This document shows positions 5,308-7,336 of a DNA stretch of 7,336 nucleotides, in pieces. Each line of letters opens with the position of its first letter. Position 1 is the first letter of the stretch. The DNA is from Chloroflexota bacterium (lineage in GTDB: Bacteria; Chloroflexota; Dehalococcoidia; Plut-88900). Below the pieces are notes generated by a model. The model ran no database searches. It was not told where the DNA came from and worked only from the letters and a program-made list of their open reading frames with translations. Made by a program: the position numbers and the translations under genes. The DNA is taken from contig JACZVB010000062.1 of assembly GCA_022572865.1 (NCBI GenBank), forward strand, positions 1 through 7,336, in the 5' to 3' direction.

Positions 5308-6327
5308 TTGAAGGCTAGAATCGTATTGCTGCTCATCGCCATTTCCACCATCATCTTCACGGCCGCCTGCTCCGGCGACGACGCCCCCGCACCTGATATA
5401 GAGACCCAGGTCAGGGACGCCCTGGCCGCAGCGGACATTGAGGGCCGGATCAGGGAGGCAGTCGAAGCGACGGACATAGACACCAGGATCGGGAACGCGG
5501 TAGCCACGGCCATAGCCGCCGTCAACGCCGGAGTCCCGATACCCACACCACTGCCCCAGGAACCAGGTTCTTTCAGGACTCAGGCCCAGGTCATCCAGGA
5601 CGTATACCGAAAGGTGACCAACTCGGTAGTGCACATCTCCAGCACCGTCTATACAGTGGACTCCTTCAATAGCCCTGTGCCTCGAACGGGCACTGGGTCC
5701 GGGTTCGTGCTAGATAACGAAGGGCGGATATTGACCAACAACCACGTTGTGGAGGGAGCCCAGCTGGTGGAGGTCACCCTGGCTGACGGCACCATCCTGG
5801 AGGCCGAAGTCCTGGGTCGTGATCCATTCAGCGATTTAGCGGTGCTGCAGGTCGACGTCTCCCCGGGCCAGCTCCTTCCAATACCGATGGGCGACTCCGA
5901 CAGCCTGCTGGTGGGTGAGCTGGCCATAGCGATAGGCAACCCCTTCGGACTGGACAGGACTGTGACCACCGGGGTGGTCAGCGCCCTGGGCCGCACCCTG
6001 GACGCCCCCAACGGCAGGACCATCGCCAACGTCATTCAGACCGATGCGGCCATAAACCCGGGCAACTCGGGCGGCCCCCTGCTCAACGCCGACGGCGAGG
6101 TGATAGGGATAAACACCGCCATCTTCAGCCCATCGGGAGGGTCCGTGGGCATCGGGTTCGCGGTGCCGGTGAACACGGCCAAGCGATGGGTGCCCGAGAT
6201 GATCCAGTTCGGCAGAGCAAGACACCCACTGTTGGGAGTCTCCATGCTTCCATCTAGTTCACCTGTAACCTCTTTATCATACTTGCAGACACTAGCCCTG
6301 GTTGATCAAATGAGTTGTGGCTTGTAG
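5308..6327 (+). CDS. HtrA/DegP-like serine protease lipoprotein, PDZ region replaced
   Basis: Trypsin-like protease of envelope protein quality control. TTG 5308 is the start: AGGAGGT (5294-5300) lies 7 nt upstream and the protein opens with a lipoprotein signal (KAR, a hydrophobic run, then TAAC with lipid-anchored C21). Residues 30-68 hold three 13-residue repeats starting DI(E/D). The protease domain is complete: H146 in TNNHVVEG, D176 in DPFSDLAVL, S254 in GNSGGPL; oxyanion context intact. Family similarity continues to LLGVSM (308-313), where a PDZ domain should begin. From about 314 the frame instead reads 26 unrelated residues to a TAG in AT-rich DNA. So the gene is truncated by a junction, real or artefactual. 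The annotated stop is not the native end. Confidence 0.93.
   Translation: MKARIVLLLIAISTIIFTAACSGDDAPAPDIETQVRDALAAADIEGRIREAVEATDIDTRIGNAVATAIAAVNAGVPIPTPLPQEPGSFRTQAQVIQDVYRKVTNSVVHISSTVYTVDSFNSPVPRTGTGSGFVLDNEGRILTNNHVVEGAQLVEVTLADGTILEAEVLGRDPFSDLAVLQVDVSPGQLLPIPMGDSDSLLVGELAIAIGNPFGLDRTVTTGVVSALGRTLDAPNGRTIANVIQTDAAINPGNSGGPLLNADGEVIGINTAIFSPSGGSVGIGFAVPVNTAKRWVPEMIQFGRARHPLLGVSMLPSSSPVTSLSYLQTLALVDQMSCGL
6247..6256. other. Composition and homology junction inside htrA
   Basis: GC-rich htrA coding sequence changes to AT-rich sequence here. The HtrA match ends near codon 313-315, and the stop codon of the opposite-strand gene begins at 6256. No flanking direct repeat, IS terminus or tRNA is visible at the point. 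It may be an insertion boundary (virus or mobile element) or a chimeric join in the assembly. Confidence 0.75.
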
Positions 6328-6763
6328 TTGTGGTAGCAGGTGGATCATCAAACACAGCTCCTATCATTCCGGGTACAGCTGCTATGAGGACTAGCTTCTT
6401 GACTGGATTAACAATCTTACTAGCTCCTGGGAGGAGTGTAGTAATTAGTGGAGCTCCGAATTGTGCTATTAGGGATGCCCACAAGTAAGGATTAAGTATA
6501 AGATTCTTTAATCTGAATGTTCGTGGGGCTATTACAGTACCTAAAGGAGAGAATCCTGTTATCCTGGATACAACTATGTCAATTGCTTTTGCTCCTTCTG
6601 TTTGCAATTCTGATAGGTTCGTTGGCATTTTTAATATACCCGCAGCTCTTTCTTTAGCTGTTACACTAGCTACGAATACTATTGGTACTATAGCTGGACC
6701 AGCTATCTTGATGACCTTGTTGAAATCTAGACTGGTGACAGTCTTACTGAGGCCCATTACCAT
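6254..6763 (-). CDS. Unrecognised hydrophobic (membrane) protein, 169 aa
   Basis: I do not recognise this family. The protein has about three hydrophobic stretches: residues 18-36 (VIKIAGPAIVPIVFVASVT), 92-112 and 122-138, separated by basic segments (TAKERA, RTFRLK, VNPVKK). A Thr-rich, polar tail follows (PPATTTTSHN). Start ATG 6763-6761: AGAAGG lies about 8 nt upstream and overlaps the stop of a 22-codon ORF that ends 5 nt before this gene, which suggests coupled translation. Several Gly/Pro-rich membrane segments would fit a small virion membrane or holin-like protein, but that is speculation. Its end coincides with the junction to htrA. The opposite-strand 75-codon frame at 6576-6803 looks like a shadow. 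Confidence 0.65.
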   Translation of the reverse strand: MVMGLSKTVTSLDFNKVIKIAGPAIVPIVFVASVTAKERAAGILKMPTNLSELQTEGAKAIDIVVSRITGFSPLGTVIAPRTFRLKNLILNPYLWASLIAQFGAPLITTLLPGASKIVNPVKKLVLIAAVPGMIGAVFDDPPATTTTSHNSFDQPGLVSASMIKRLQVN

Positions 6764-6768
6764 TGAGA

Positions 6769-6837
6769 TTACCTTCTACTCGTCCTACATTTACCGGCTT
6801 TAGTCCGGCCGAACTTACATCCTCTACGTCTTGCCAT
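6769..6837 (-). CDS. 22-codon basic Cys/Arg-rich microORF
   Basis: The minus strand encodes 22 residues: MARRRGCKFGRTKAG, then KCRTSRR, then TAA. Eleven of 22 residues are Arg or Lys, with cysteines at 7 and 17 in a C-K-F-G-R-(x)5-K-C arrangement. AAAGGT lies 3 nt before the ATG, a close but usable ribosome site. It ends 5 nt before the 169-residue gene and holds that gene's Shine-Dalgarno. Short basic C-K-x-G-R...G-x-C-R motifs resemble, from memory, packaging or virion-associated peptides of viruses. Too short to be sure it is a gene. Confidence 0.5.
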   Translation of the reverse strand: MARRRGCKFGRTKAGKCRTSRR

Positions 6838-6927
6838 TGTACCTTTTAGGCACGTTATTGTTATATATTAAGACTGGTTCAGTGAATATCAGTGAAATTG
6901 AGTGAGAATGAGTAGGAGGACACTGAA
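6838..6927. promoter_or_regulatory. Divergent promoter region with a TATA-like element
   Basis: The 90 bases between the microORF and the zinc-ribbon gene hold TTATATATTA (6861-6870), near-symmetric, which could serve both strands. If it is an archaeal TATA box, transcription would start about 26 nt away: near 6840 on the minus strand (almost leaderless) and near 6892 on the plus strand. Read as bacterial, TATATT would be a weak -10 with no good -35. The archaeal reading is only an inference. Confidence 0.4.
6881..6920 (+). repeat. Four tandem 10-bp units AGTGARNNNN
   Basis: Consecutive 10-base blocks read AGTGAATATC, AGTGAAATTG, AGTGAGAATG and AGTAGGAGGA. The last unit contains the Shine-Dalgarno AGGAGG of the next gene. 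The exact 10-base period equals about one DNA helical turn, so a regulator could bind one face. Slippage duplication is the plain alternative. Confidence 0.7.
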
Positions 6928-6936
6928 ATGTCAGTG
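6921..6936 (+). promoter_or_regulatory. Hairpin with the start codon in its loop
   Basis: CACTGA (6921-6926) pairs perfectly with TCAGTG (6931-6936) around the loop AATG, which contains the ATG at 6928. It begins right after the AGGAGGA ribosome site. Such a fold could tune translation initiation. Confidence 0.55.
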
Positions 6937-7329
6937 AAAACTGAATTAGAGCAGTCAGAGGGCAGTAAGAAGAGTGCACAGGGCCTCAATGCACTCAATA
7001 TTCGACTGAATAAGAAGGTTAGCACACAAGATACAGAGATTGTGTCACTGAAAGCTAATGTTGACTCACTGACTGATCAATTAGTTGATAAATCTAGTAC
7101 TAATGTACCCAAACACCAAGTGTTACAGAGACATCCTTGGCTTCCGGTGTGTACTGGACCTGAATGTAGTGAGAAAAACCCTACATGGAAGGATGAAACA
7201 CAGTGTAAGAGCTGTAAATACCCACTAGGAGCAGTAGCTACTATAGATCAAGTGGATAAGTGTCCTGGTTGTGGTGCATCCGGTGAAGGTAGTGCAGAGT
7301 TGAAACATAATGAAGAACAAGAAGAATAA
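6928..7329 (+). CDS. Unrecognised coiled-coil plus zinc-ribbon protein, 133 aa
   Basis: I do not recognise the family. The N-terminal half (about 15-55) is rich in charged and Leu/Val residues with heptad-like spacing (LNALNIRLNKKVSTQDTEIV), probably a coiled coil. The C-terminal half has six cysteines: C75 and C80 (CTGPEC), C93 and C96 (CKSC), C112 and C115 (CPGC). CKSC and CPGC are zinc-knuckle pairs; up to one or two zinc ions could be bound. The tail is acidic (HNEEQEE). GGAGG (6915-6919) lies 8 nt before the ATG, a strong signal, and the gene ends in TAA just before the window edge. It is divergent from the hydrophobic gene and shares its AT-rich composition. A zinc-ribbon transcription factor-like or virion scaffold role is possible but unsupported. 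Confidence 0.75.
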   Translation: MSVKTELEQSEGSKKSAQGLNALNIRLNKKVSTQDTEIVSLKANVDSLTDQLVDKSSTNVPKHQVLQRHPWLPVCTGPECSEKNPTWKDETQCKSCKYPLGAVATIDQVDKCPGCGASGEGSAELKHNEEQEE

Positions 7330-7336
7330 GCTTAAG

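Noticed and set aside
6576..6803. 75-codon hydrophobic plus-strand frame
   Set aside because: It is the shadow of the longer minus-strand hydrophobic gene, and I noted no convincing ribosome site for it.
6791..6812. tRNA arm or terminator at CCGGCTTTAGTCCGG
   Set aside because: Only a 4-bp stem with no cloverleaf or T-run; it lies inside the microORF.

Overview
The window has two parts. Bases 1 to about 6250 are GC-rich (roughly 60 percent by eye) and carry ordinary bacterial housekeeping genes. Bases about 6250 to 7336 are clearly more AT-rich, have different codon use, and carry genes I cannot place in a known family. The left part looks like an uncultured bacterium, perhaps a Chloroflexota (Dehalococcoidia/SAR202-like) lineage. 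That guess rests on the high GC, the T-box leader, the selenoprotein, the lipoprotein-type HtrA and palindromic intergenic repeats. No single marker settles it, so the taxonomy is inference.

Left part, minus strand: a strong promoter (TTCACT, 17 nt, TATAAT; 668-696) drives a small SelW/Rdx-type selenoprotein gene (324-602). An in-frame TGA at 558-560 falls exactly where selenocysteine belongs in the CxxU redox motif, and a bacterial SECIS-like hairpin follows it. An ordinary gene caller would report only the 69 codons after the TGA. Next on the same strand is a complete T-box tRNA-sensing leader (about 300 to 12) with specifier loop, T-box sequence and terminator. The gene it controls lies beyond the left edge. 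The best reading of the specifier is AUC, which would mean isoleucine.

Left part, plus strand: ybeY (rRNA maturation endonuclease), dnaX (clamp-loader tau/gamma subunit), then a roughly 450-base gap filled with nested palindromes and a terminator. A new promoter follows and reads a tight cluster ybaB-recR-recO-htrA. DnaX, YbaB, RecR and RecO form a classic neighbourhood for DNA replication and RecFOR recombinational repair. The last gene is a TTG-started, lipoprotein-type HtrA serine protease that shares its upstream spacing with the operon.

Right part: the HtrA reading frame keeps its full catalytic domain but stops resembling HtrA at about 6247-6256, where the PDZ domain should start. Base composition changes at the same point. 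Beyond it lies a small divergent module. On the minus strand are a 22-codon, Arg/Lys/Cys-rich microORF and a 169-residue hydrophobic protein, only 5 nt apart. On the plus strand is a 133-residue protein with a coiled-coil-like N-terminus and six cysteines in zinc-ribbon-like pairs. A TATA-like element lies between them, followed by four 10-bp tandem repeats, a strong Shine-Dalgarno and a hairpin that holds the start codon in its loop. The module looks viral or otherwise mobile (archaeal virus is one possibility). Insertion into htrA and a chimeric assembly both remain open, and the window alone cannot separate them.
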